From NCBI GenBank assembly GCA_001778455.1, contig MFGX01000003.1, positions 1-7,791 on the forward strand: a DNA stretch of 7,791 bases, written 5' to 3'. Position 1 is the first letter of the stretch. The number at the start of each line of letters is the position of its first letter. A program made the position numbers and the translations under genes. The notes beneath the pieces were generated by a model. The model was not told the origin of the DNA. It searched no databases and saw only the letters and a list, made by a program, of their open reading frames with translations. The DNA is from Candidatus Fraserbacteria bacterium RBG_16_55_9. Its GTDB lineage: Bacteria > Bipolaricaulota > Bipolaricaulia > RBG-16-55-9. Below are positions 1 through 6,245 of this stretch, piece after piece.

Positions 1-2
1 AG

Positions 3-1076
3 AAAGAGGAGATCAGCTCCCAAGAGTTCCTTGCATGTGTGAAGCCCGCTTGTACCGTCTTTCAAGCGGGACCGTGGTTCATTGGTTTGATCAATTTTTC
101 CAGCGATCCCCAGACGTACACGATTGCGGGGCAACTCACACCCGTGAGCTTGGAATCGGGTGTTTCCAGGACGGGCACGATCGAGGGCGTAGCCCAAGGA
201 TTTTCAGGCACGCTGGGCTTTGTGGATTACAAGATCGAAGTACCTGCAGACGCGACAGCTCTACGAATTGAACTGGAAAACAAGGCCAGCGGCAATGTGG
301 ATCTTGCCGTGCGCTTCGGAGAACCGGTGACAGTCCAGCAAAACCGCGTGGTGGCGGACGTTCTAGCGAATTCGGCCGAAGGCATCGAGGTGGTGACCCT
401 CGATGCTTCGTCGAGCCCAGTGCTCAAAGAAGGAACGTATTTCATGACCGTGCTCAACCGCGAACGAACCCGGCAGAACTTCGCTCTCATCGCTACTCTC
501 ACTCGCGGAACTCAGCCGCCGCCGCCTTCGCCTCTTACGGCCGAACCACCTAACTTGACATTCGAAGCCGTCACGGGAGGAGCCAACCCCGAACCACAAG
601 CCCTGCAGCTCACCAATACGGGAACCGATGCGATTACCTGGAGCGCCTCTACAGACGTTCCCTGGTTGAGCTTGACCTTCGCTGATGAAGCCACGATGCT
701 CGCTGCGGGGGCCAGCGCCACGGTGAACGTCGCTGTAAACATCTCCGGCTTGGTTGCGGGAGATTATGCAGGCCAGATCACATTCTCTGTCTCCGGCTTT
801 GAGCCTTTAAGCGTCCCCGTCACGCTCACTGTGAAAGCTTTGCCCCCTGCCACCGGAGAACTTCTCGCCCTTACGTTTGAAGTCTTAGAGTTCGTCAAAC
901 CCGGCGACTGGGATCGTACTCTTACGGAGGGCTGCGTGGTTTACAAGAACGTGAGCGATCAAGAGAGCGCCGTGCGAGTCACGCTGCCCAATGGAAGCAT
1001 CCAGGAGTTCGAGGTCTCGGCGGGCAATGAGGTGATCGTCTGCGGGGATGTGGTTCACATCGACACGCGCCGCTAG
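3..1076 (+). CDS. C-terminal part of a large secreted protein with PPC and BACON-like beta domains (5' partial)
   Basis: The reading frame is open from the window edge to TAG at 1074-1076, giving 357 visible residues, so this is the end of a longer gene; the GTG at base 39 lies inside a domain and is not a credible start. Visible residues up to about 46 (core PWFIGLINFSSDPQTYTI) look like the last strands of a pre-peptidase C-terminal (PPC) domain. Residues about 58-166 look like a second complete one (YKIEVPADATALRIELENK, then GNVDLAVRFGEP, then EGTYFMTVLN). A proline-rich linker leads to a BACON/Ig-like domain at about 180-277 (LQLTNTGTDAITWSAS, PWLSL, GDYAGQITFSVSG). The last ~75 residues, with Cys311 and Cys347, are not recognised. 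Such domains usually follow an extracellular serine protease or other secreted enzyme, so a subtilase-like protein is inferred, but no catalytic region is visible. It most likely acts outside the cytoplasm. Confidence 0.8.
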   Translation, partial: KEEISSQEFLACVKPACTVFQAGPWFIGLINFSSDPQTYTIAGQLTPVSLESGVSRTGTIEGVAQGFSGTLGFVDYKIEVPADATALRIELENKASGNVDLAVRFGEPVTVQQNRVVADVLANSAEGIEVVTLDASSSPVLKEGTYFMTVLNRERTRQNFALIATLTRGTQPPPPSPLTAEPPNLTFEAVTGGANPEPQALQLTNTGTDAITWSASTDVPWLSLTFADEATMLAAGASATVNVAVNISGLVAGDYAGQITFSVSGFEPLSVPVTLTVKALPPATGELLALTFEVLEFVKPGDWDRTLTEGCVVYKNVSDQESAVRVTLPNGSIQEFEVSAGNEVIVCGDVVHIDTRR

Positions 1077-1095
1077 CTCTATCTCCTGGTGGATC

Positions 1096-1124
1096 TTGCA
1101 GCTAGAGTGTTCTTCCCCTATAAT
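1096..1124 (+). promoter_or_regulatory. Sigma70-type promoter of guaB
   Basis: TTGCAG at 1096-1101 is followed after exactly 17 nt by a perfect TATAAT at 1119-1124. The -35 hexamer matches the consensus only in TTG, but the -10 and the spacing are ideal. Transcription should begin near base 1131, giving a leader of about 26 nt. This start lies downstream of the TTG at 1124, which therefore cannot initiate the protein from this promoter. The leader is too short for a riboswitch. Confidence 0.6.
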
Positions 1125-1156
1125 TGCATAACGTCAAGACCGGGGGCTGGGATGCA

Positions 1157-2617
1157 ATGAGAACGGGCATCACCTTCGATGATGTGTTATTAGTTCCCCG
1201 CCGCTCGGACGTGCTCCCCGATGAGGTGGATGTACACACCCAACTCACTCCTCACATCCGCTTGAACGTGCCCATGGTGAGTGCCGCCATGGATACCGTC
1301 ACGGAAGCCCGAATGGCCATTGCCATGGCTGTGGAAGGCGGGGTCGGAGTCATTCACCGCTACCTGCCGCCGGAGGAGCAGGCCGAGGAAGTGCGCAGAG
1401 TAAAACGGTACGAGTCCGGGGTCATTAAAGACCCCTTCACGCTGACACTGGACGAGCCAGTCTGGAAAGCCCTTCAGCTCATGCGGGAAAAGCACATCTC
1501 GGGTGTGCCGATTGTAGATGCCCAAGGCCGACTGGAAGGGTTGATCACTCGACGCGATCTGCAATTCCAGGCCGATCTCGACGAACCCATCTCCCAAGTC
1601 ATGACCCCTCGTGAAAAGCTCATCACAGCCCCGGTGGATATCGACTTGGAGAAAGCCAAAGAGATTCTGCACGAGCACCGCATCGAAAAGCTGCCTTTAG
1701 TAGACGTGAACTTCAAGCTCCAGGGCTTAATCACCATCAAAGACATCTCCAAAGCCTCGGAACATCCTCATGCGTGCAAAGACGAGCGAGGGCAGCTGAT
1801 CGTCGGAGCCGCCGTAGGGACCTTGCTCGACCTCAAGCGCGAGGAACTCTTGCTGGAAGCCGAAGTGGACTTTTTCGTCGTGGACACCGCTCATGGCCAT
1901 TCCAAGAGGGTTCTTGAGAAAGTTCGTCTGCTCAAGCGGGCCTTCCCTGAGATCGACGTCATGGCAGGCAACGTCGCCACCTCTCAGGCGACTCTCGATC
2001 TGATCGACGCGGGTGCCGATGCCATCAAAGTGGGAATTGGCCCTGGGGCGATCTGCACAACTCGTGTCATAGCGGGCATCGGCGTCCCGCAGCTGACGGC
2101 CATCCTCGATTGCGCTCAAGCGGCCGAAGACGCAGGCATCCCGATCACTGCCGATGGGGGCATTCGCTCGTCCGGGGAGATCGTGAAGGCTCTGGCCGCG
2201 GGTGCAAGCTCCGTGATGCTGGGAGGCTTGCTCGCTGGTGCTGAGGAGGCCCCTGGAGAGCTCTTCACGCTGCGCGGCGAGACCTACAAAACCTATCGTG
2301 GAATGGGCTCCGTCTCCGCGATGAAGTCCGCGCAGGATCAGGAGCGTCGCTACTTCTGGGATCAGACCAAAGAGCCCATCGCCGAAGGAGTCGAGGGTCG
2401 GGTGAAGTACCGTGGGAAACTCGCGGATGTGCTCTATCAACTGATTGGAGGTCTCAAGGTCGGCATGGGATACGTGGGCGCTCCGGACCTCGCGACACTC
2501 CGAGAGACCGCCGAATTCATCCAAATCACGCACGCGTCCGTCATCGAGTCGCATCCACACGATGTCCACATCACGAAAGAAGCTCCCAATTATCGCTTTG
2601 AAGATCGCGCGTCTTGA
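1157..2617 (+). CDS. guaB: Inosine-5'-monophosphate dehydrogenase
   Basis: This cytoplasmic enzyme oxidises IMP to XMP with NAD+, the committed step of GMP synthesis. From ATG 1157 it has 486 residues, the normal bacterial length. The N-terminus ITFDDVLLVPRRS is typical of the family. Two CBS domains sit at about 93-205 inside the (beta/alpha)8 barrel. The catalytic loop GIGPGAICTTR carries the nucleophile Cys300. A GGIRSSGEI phosphate loop follows at about 334. The mobile flap holds Arg398-Tyr399, followed by EGVEGRVKYRG. The C-terminal IESHPHDVHITKEAPNYR is conserved. One oddity is Ala298, where the family nearly always has the Ser that contacts the IMP phosphate. ATG 1157 is preferred over TTG 1124 because the promoter -10 covers the TTG, and because GGGGGCTGGG just upstream is a weak ribosome site. 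No guaA is visible nearby. Confidence 0.96.
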   Translation: MRTGITFDDVLLVPRRSDVLPDEVDVHTQLTPHIRLNVPMVSAAMDTVTEARMAIAMAVEGGVGVIHRYLPPEEQAEEVRRVKRYESGVIKDPFTLTLDEPVWKALQLMREKHISGVPIVDAQGRLEGLITRRDLQFQADLDEPISQVMTPREKLITAPVDIDLEKAKEILHEHRIEKLPLVDVNFKLQGLITIKDISKASEHPHACKDERGQLIVGAAVGTLLDLKREELLLEAEVDFFVVDTAHGHSKRVLEKVRLLKRAFPEIDVMAGNVATSQATLDLIDAGADAIKVGIGPGAICTTRVIAGIGVPQLTAILDCAQAAEDAGIPITADGGIRSSGEIVKALAAGASSVMLGGLLAGAEEAPGELFTLRGETYKTYRGMGSVSAMKSAQDQERRYFWDQTKEPIAEGVEGRVKYRGKLADVLYQLIGGLKVGMGYVGAPDLATLRETAEFIQITHASVIESHPHDVHITKEAPNYRFEDRAS

Positions 2618-2642
2618 TTGCAGCTTCAAATAATTGTAAAAA
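2614..2642 (+). promoter_or_regulatory. Possible weak promoter of the ABC importer operon
   Basis: TTGATT at 2614-2619 and TAAAAA at 2637-2642 are separated by 17 nt. Each matches four of six consensus bases. The site overlaps the guaB stop codon and lies in an AT-rich stretch. It would give a leader of about 65 nt before the binding-protein gene. Readthrough from guaB is an equally good explanation, since no clear guaB terminator is seen. Confidence 0.25.
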
Positions 2643-2649
2643 GGGAATT

Positions 2650-2691
2650 GGATCGATCCCAAGGAGGGAGAGGAACGAACTCACCCTTCTT
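2650..2691 (+). promoter_or_regulatory. Structured leader: GGATCGATCC palindrome plus stem-loop
   Basis: A perfect 10-bp palindrome, GGATCGATCC, occupies 2650-2659. It is followed directly by a stem-loop at 2661-2691. AAGGAGGG (2661-2668) pairs with CCCTTCTT (2684-2691) over 8 bp including one G-U, and after an A-A mismatch GAG (2670-2672) pairs with CTC (2680-2682) around a GAACGAA loop. No T-run follows, so it is not a classic terminator. The hairpin ends 9 nt before the real ribosome site and buries a second Shine-Dalgarno-like AAGGAGG. It may act in mRNA stability or control; the palindrome could be an operator. Confidence 0.4.
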
Positions 2692-2714
2692 AGAAAATAG
2701 AGGAGGTCTTAGCG

Positions 2715-3596
2715 ATGTACATCAGCAGGAAGTTACTCACTTTCGGGTTGCTCGCCCTCATGGGGCTTGTGCTTTCAGGAGTGTTGTTTGCGGACGACCC
2801 ATCGCTCGCCCAGAAGTCGACTTTGGAAGCGATTTTGGCCAGCGGCAAGATCACCGTCTGCTCGGACCCCCCCTACGAGCCGTTCGAGTTCCAGGATGAC
2901 AAAGGCAACCTCGTCGGATTCGATGTCGATCTCATCAAGATGCTGGCCAAACAGGCGGGTGTCTCCTTCGAGTTCCTTGCCACCCCGTTTGACACCATCA
3001 TCCCCGCTTTGAACGCTCGCAACTGCGACCTCATCGCCTCCGACATCACGGCCACACTGAAGCGGGCTCTTTCCGCCAACTTTACGGATCCCTATCTACA
3101 GACAGGCCAGATCGCGATGGTAAGCACCGGCAAATCCCCCGGTAAGAACGTCACGGACTACAGCCGGTTGAACAGCTCGGATGTGATCATCACGGTGCAG
3201 CTGGGCACGACCGGTGAGGAAGCCGCGAGAAGCTTCTTCCCCAAGGCCGACATCCGCACCTTTGATAACGCGCAATTGACTCTGCAGGAGGTCGTGGACG
3301 GTCGCGCAGACGCCATCGTCTATGACGAAGTCTTCCTCCGCCCTCAGGTGGCCAACGTCGGGAGCAAGGCAGAGCTCTGCTGTCCGCGCGGTAACCCGGA
3401 TCTACTGACTCAAGAGTTCATCTCGCTGGCCATCCGCAAGGGTGACCCGGACTTCCTCTCCTACCTGAACCTCTTCATGCGGCAGGCGAAGGAGACGATC
3501 AAGGTCACGGCGGACTTGGCTGCGGAGTTCGGTCTCCCCGCAGAGACAATCGGACAGTCGTTCCTACAGGCCCTGCGGACCAAGTGGGGCGTGTAA
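2715..3596 (+). CDS. Polar amino acid ABC transporter, family 3 substrate-binding protein
   Basis: This is the extracytoplasmic receptor that would capture an amino acid and deliver it to the permeases encoded next. A perfect AGGAGGT (2701-2707) lies 7 nt before ATG, fixing the start. The 293-residue product begins with a Sec signal peptide (MYISRK, then a hydrophobic run to about residue 25, with cleavage probably after ALFA-type residue 26). There is no lipobox Cys, so the mature protein is predicted to be free in the periplasm. The fold is SBP_bac_3: SDPPYEPFEF starts the first lobe, and GFDVDLIKMLAKQAG at 68-82 fits the family signature. By eye-alignment with glutamine-binding protein, Arg117 and Asp204 fall where the ligand alpha-carboxylate and alpha-amino groups are held, which favours an amino acid ligand. 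The exact substrate cannot be read. Adjacent Cys222-Cys223 are unusual. Confidence 0.93.
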   Translation: MYISRKLLTFGLLALMGLVLSGVLFADDPSLAQKSTLEAILASGKITVCSDPPYEPFEFQDDKGNLVGFDVDLIKMLAKQAGVSFEFLATPFDTIIPALNARNCDLIASDITATLKRALSANFTDPYLQTGQIAMVSTGKSPGKNVTDYSRLNSSDVIITVQLGTTGEEAARSFFPKADIRTFDNAQLTLQEVVDGRADAIVYDEVFLRPQVANVGSKAELCCPRGNPDLLTQEFISLAIRKGDPDFLSYLNLFMRQAKETIKVTADLAAEFGLPAETIGQSFLQALRTKWGV

Positions 3597-3629
3597 GAGA
3601 GCCTCAATACCCAGTGAGTTGATTATACA

Positions 3630-3667
3630 GGGGGAGGGAGATGTAAAGTCCCTCCCCCGTTTTCTTT
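3630..3667 (+). terminator. Intrinsic terminator / attenuator between binding-protein and permease genes
   Basis: GGGGGAGGGA (3630-3639) and TCCCTCCCCC (3649-3658) form a perfect 10-bp GC-rich stem with a 9-nt loop, followed by GTTTTCTTT. It sits inside the operon, 33 nt after the binding-protein stop and 16 nt before the permease ATG. In ABC importers such a hairpin typically gives partial termination, or protects the upstream message, so that binding protein exceeds membrane subunits. Confidence 0.85.
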
Positions 3668-3674
3668 GATTCCC

Positions 3675-4526
3675 ATGGATCGCACCTCAACCGACTGGTC
3701 GCGTCAAGCTCGCTCCGCGTTCTGGTTTGTACTTCGTCTCGGCATCTCCGGCATCCTACTCCTCGGAGCCGTCTTCCTCATCTTCTGGGGCCTAGGAAGC
3801 CATTACACCTTCCACTGGGCTGAAGCGCTCCAATTTGATTACCTGATGACCTTCTTCATTGGTCTTAAGGTCACTCTCCAACTCTCCGTGCTGGGAGCCA
3901 TACTCGCGATCCTTCTGGGAATCTTCGTGGCTCTAGCCCGCTTGAGTCCCTGGGGATCGATGCGCGACTTTGCGGGCGTGTATGTCCACACCTTCCGTAA
4001 TCTGCCGTTTCTCGTGGTCGCCTTGCTCTTCTATTACGGATTAGGCAAAGCGATTAGCCTTCACTCCTTTCAGTTCGCGGGTCAAACATTCAGGCCGGAG
4101 TTCATCTGGGGTGTACTTGCCTTGGGCGTCTATGAGTCAAGTTACTTGGGTGAGACGTTCCGAGCGGGCATTCAATCCGTCCACAAAGAGCAAGTGGAAG
4201 CAGCTCGCTCGCTGGGGATGAACTATGTTCAAGTGATGCGTTACGTTGTACTACCCCAGGCGTTTCGCGTGATCCTGCCGCCCATGACCAGCACGCTGAT
4301 CGCCTTGGTGAAGGAATCCTCTCTGCTTTTCTTGATCGGTGTGCAAGAACTCACCAATGCCGCCCGACAGTTGGCCATCCCAACCCGGCGGCCTTACTAC
4401 TTCGAGTTTTATACCATCCTGGCATGTTTTTACCTGGCCATCGTCGTGCCCCTAAGCATCCTCTCTCATTGGCTGGAGGGACGCTTGGGAGCCAGCCGCG
4501 CGTTGAAGGAGGCCGCGCACCCGTGA
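3675..4526 (+). CDS. Polar amino acid ABC transporter, permease subunit 1
   Basis: This is an inner-membrane subunit of the importer. From ATG 3675 it has 283 residues. There is a hydrophobic segment at about 16-39, then a periplasmic stretch (about 42-57), then a five-helix BPD_transp_1 core beginning FFIGLKVTLQLS near residue 60. The cytoplasmic EAA loop that docks the ATPase is clear at 175-203: EAARSLGMNY, then VVLPQAFRVILPP. The C-terminus is short. It is closely similar to the next gene (shared YVVLPQAFRV, FRAGIQS, FEFYTILA), as expected for a heterodimeric HisM/GlnP-type pair. The start is the weak point: no Shine-Dalgarno precedes ATG 3675 because the only purine-rich stretch is locked in the terminator stem. 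TTG 3666 (three residues longer) is the only in-frame alternative upstream of it. The gene ends in GTGA, shared with permease 2. Confidence 0.92.
   Translation: MDRTSTDWSRQARSAFWFVLRLGISGILLLGAVFLIFWGLGSHYTFHWAEALQFDYLMTFFIGLKVTLQLSVLGAILAILLGIFVALARLSPWGSMRDFAGVYVHTFRNLPFLVVALLFYYGLGKAISLHSFQFAGQTFRPEFIWGVLALGVYESSYLGETFRAGIQSVHKEQVEAARSLGMNYVQVMRYVVLPQAFRVILPPMTSTLIALVKESSLLFLIGVQELTNAARQLAIPTRRPYYFEFYTILACFYLAIVVPLSILSHWLEGRLGASRALKEAAHP
4506..4512 (+). promoter_or_regulatory. Ribosome binding site that sets the start of permease 2
   Basis: AAGGAGG lies inside the end of permease 1, 10 nt before GTG 4523. Together with the GTGA overlap it marks GTG 4523 as the start of permease 2, rather than the in-frame GTG about 100 nt upstream at 4424. 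Confidence 0.75.
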
Positions 4527-5365
4527 CACCGGATCTTAAGCTGGAGGTGACCGGGCAGCCGCGCGAGTACCGTGCCCTCAAGCTTGCATTGAGGGTGCTT
4601 CTGGTCAGTGCGCTCATGGCGATTACGTTAGCTATCATCTATTGGGTGCTCTCGCAGAACTACCCCTTTCGCTGGCGACCGGCGCTTCAACACCTGGATG
4701 CCTTCAATAAGGGTCTTGTGCTCACGCTGCAAGTATCTGCAGTCGCTATGATCCTGGGAGCAGCGCTAGGGCTCCTGGTGGCCTTAGCCAGGCTCTCCCC
4801 GCTGTTTTTCCTTCGCGATATGGGAACTCTCTATGTGCATTCACTGCGCAATATTCCCTTTTTGGTCTTCATTCTCTTCATGTATTTCGGAGTGGCACCG
4901 GCGTTCCAGTCTGGTGCCGCGGTCGATCTGTTTGGATGGCACATAGATGGCCGTCTATTCTGGGGCATTCTGGCTCTTTCGCTCTTTGAGGCCAGCTTCA
5001 TCTCCGAGATCTTCCGCGCGGGCATTCAATCCATCCATCCCACTCAGATGGAAGCAGCACGCTCGTTGGGCATGAATTACTTTCGAGCCATGCGCTATGT
5101 TGTCTTGCCCCAAGCCTTCCGTGTGGTCATCCCCCCGCTCACGGGAGAGTTGATTGCTCTGGTCAAAGAGTCCGCTCTGCTCATGGTGATCTCCTTGCCC
5201 GAATTGACACTGACCGCCAGGCAGCAAGGCAGTCAACTGCCCTTCCAATTTGAGTTTTACACCATCCTCGCCGCATACTACTTGGCGATCACCCTGCCCT
5301 TGGCAGGGCTCTCGTATCTCTTGGAGCGCAAGTTCAAGATCGGCGGAAGAGAAGAAGTGTCATGA
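4523..5365 (+). CDS. Polar amino acid ABC transporter, permease subunit 2
   Basis: This is the second integral-membrane subunit, expected to pair with the preceding permease to form the translocation path. From GTG 4523 it has 280 residues, matching its partner in length. The N-terminal tail is hydrophilic, a first membrane segment spans about 22-43, and the BPD_transp_1 core begins FNKGLVLTLQVS near residue 61. The EAA loop at 177-205 reads EAARSLGMNY, then VVLPQAFRVVIPP. GTG 4523 was chosen because it overlaps the previous stop (GTGA) and has AAGGAGG 10 nt upstream. A start at 4424 would add 33 non-membrane residues translated from the end of permease 1 in another frame. The stop overlaps the ATPase start in ATGA, so the three genes are probably translationally coupled. 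Confidence 0.93.
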   Translation: MTPDLKLEVTGQPREYRALKLALRVLLVSALMAITLAIIYWVLSQNYPFRWRPALQHLDAFNKGLVLTLQVSAVAMILGAALGLLVALARLSPLFFLRDMGTLYVHSLRNIPFLVFILFMYFGVAPAFQSGAAVDLFGWHIDGRLFWGILALSLFEASFISEIFRAGIQSIHPTQMEAARSLGMNYFRAMRYVVLPQAFRVVIPPLTGELIALVKESALLMVISLPELTLTARQQGSQLPFQFEFYTILAAYYLAITLPLAGLSYLLERKFKIGGREEVS

Positions 5366-6105
5366 GCCAGCATAACATGATCGAAGTGAAAGACCTGCAC
5401 AAGTGGTTCGCTCGGCTGCACGTGCTTCGGGGCGTCAGTCTGAGCATACAAGAGGGCGAGGTCGTCGTGATCGCCGGGGCCAGCGGTTCTGGGAAATCGA
5501 CTCTTTTGCGGTGCATCAACGGCCTCGAAAAGATTCAAAGTGGGCAGATCACCGTGGACAACATCTCCATCCATGCATCCAAAACCAACCTCAACAAAGT
5601 TCGCCAACGGATCGGCATCGTCTTTCAAAGCTACAACCTCTTCCCTCATATGACGGTGCTGCGCAACATCACCATCGGACCGATGAAAGTGAAGGGCATG
5701 ATGTCCACGCGGGCCAACGAGCGCGCCATGAATCTACTCAAGCGCATCGGCATTGCCGAGAAAGCGCAGGCCTACCCGGATCAGCTCTCTGGGGGCCAGC
5801 GCCAGCGAGTGGCCATCTTGCGCGCGCTCGCCATGGAACCCAAGGTGATGCTCTTTGATGAACCCACGAGCGCTCTCGACCCGGAGATGATCAGCGAAGT
5901 GCTCGACTTGATGCGCGAGCTGGCGAAAGAGAAGATGACCATGATCGTCGTGAGCCACGAGATGGGCTTCGCGCGCGAAGTGGCCGACAGAATTGCGTTC
6001 ATGGCCGACGGCCAGATTGTGGAGATCGCACCGCCTCAAGAGTTTTTCAGTCATCCCAAAGACGAGAGAACCCGCAGCTTTATCGAGAAAGTCCTTGCGG
6101 TGTAA
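5362..6105 (+). CDS. Polar amino acid ABC transporter, ATP-binding subunit (GlnQ/HisP type)
   Basis: This is the cytoplasmic ATPase that would power the importer as a homodimer bound to the EAA loops of the two permeases. At 247 residues it has the usual length. Visible motifs are Walker A GASGSGKST (39-47), Q-loop Gln89 in VFQSYNLFPH, ABC signature LSGGQRQRVAI (142-152), Walker B VMLFDE (162-167), D-loop SALD (170-173) and the switch His199 in VVSHEMGFA. All catalytic residues are present. Leu153 replaces the Ala usual in the VAIARALA stretch. ATG 5362 overlaps the upstream stop by 4 nt, with only a weak purine run (GGAAGAGAAGAAG) as ribosome site, so coupling to permease 2 is likely. It is the last gene of the operon. 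The symbol is left blank because the substrate is unknown. Confidence 0.96.
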   Translation: MSQHNMIEVKDLHKWFARLHVLRGVSLSIQEGEVVVIAGASGSGKSTLLRCINGLEKIQSGQITVDNISIHASKTNLNKVRQRIGIVFQSYNLFPHMTVLRNITIGPMKVKGMMSTRANERAMNLLKRIGIAEKAQAYPDQLSGGQRQRVAILRALAMEPKVMLFDEPTSALDPEMISEVLDLMRELAKEKMTMIVVSHEMGFAREVADRIAFMADGQIVEIAPPQEFFSHPKDERTRSFIEKVLAV

Positions 6106-6120
6106 GTTCCCTTTCACAAT

Positions 6121-6148
6121 TTGACACAAGACGTGCGCTGGCTATACT
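6121..6148 (+). promoter_or_regulatory. Strong plus-strand sigma70-type promoter in a convergent intergenic region
   Basis: A perfect TTGACA (6121-6126) and TATACT (6143-6148, five of six) are spaced by 16 nt. Transcription would start near 6155. No plus-strand protein gene begins nearby: the next, at 6991, has its own promoter. The transcript would therefore be a non-coding RNA, or be antisense to the end of the minus-strand gene. Confidence 0.5.
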
Positions 6149-6154
6149 TGACTT

Positions 6155-6237
6155 TGGATTGGGTGGTCTAGCAAACCCACCATTTTATGGTGACTAGAAC
6201 TAGACTTCGGTCATCTCATGCGATGATCCACTTTTAA
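6155..6237 (+). ncRNA. Candidate structured small RNA (about 80 nt), unclassified
   Basis: This stretch starts where the promoter at 6121-6148 should initiate and ends at a terminator-like hairpin plus CTTTT. It contains overlapping inverted repeats: GGTGG (6162-6166) with CCACC (6177-6181), and CACCAT (6178-6183) with ATGGTG (6187-6192). The two hairpins share an arm and exclude each other. It also has a GAC-TTCG-GTC tetraloop hairpin (6203-6212) and the tandem repeat ACTAGA-ACTAGA (6193-6204). A further closing helix could join 6156-6163 (GGATTGGG) to 6239-6246 (CCCAATTC). It is not a recognisable tRNA. It is a candidate only, and could be just the untranslated 3' region of two convergent genes. 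Confidence 0.25.
6209..6235 (+). terminator. Probable intrinsic terminator
   Basis: GGTCATC (6209-6215) pairs with GATGATC (6222-6228) over 7 bp including one G-U, around a TCATGC loop, followed by CACTTTT. The stem is only moderately stable and the T-run is short and offset by 3 nt. It could end both the ABC operon message and the proposed small RNA. Confidence 0.4.
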
Positions 6238-6245
6238 TCCCAATT

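Noticed and set aside
39..41. GTG 39 as the start of the first protein
   Set aside because: The frame is open upstream to the window edge and this codon lies within a beta domain already in progress; there is no signal peptide or ribosome site.
1124..1156. TTG 1124 as the start of guaB
   Set aside because: It overlaps the TATAAT of the guaB promoter, and the extra 11 residues do not resemble the family N-terminus.
1727..2662. Long open frame on the minus strand opposite guaB
   Set aside because: It lies entirely over the IMP dehydrogenase gene, its translation has no recognisable domain, and guaB is unmistakable. It is a shadow of codon bias.
4424..4522. GTG 4424 as the start of permease 2
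   Set aside because: It would overlap about 100 nt of permease 1. GTG 4523 has a perfect ribosome site and the GTGA overlap.
4523..5365. Recent tandem duplication of the permease gene as a novel event
   Set aside because: Two similar permeases are the normal heterodimer of polar amino acid importers, so the similarity needs no special explanation.
5403..5858. Open frame in another plus-strand frame inside the ATPase gene
   Set aside because: The ATPase frame carries every ABC motif; this frame shows none and has a shadow-like composition.
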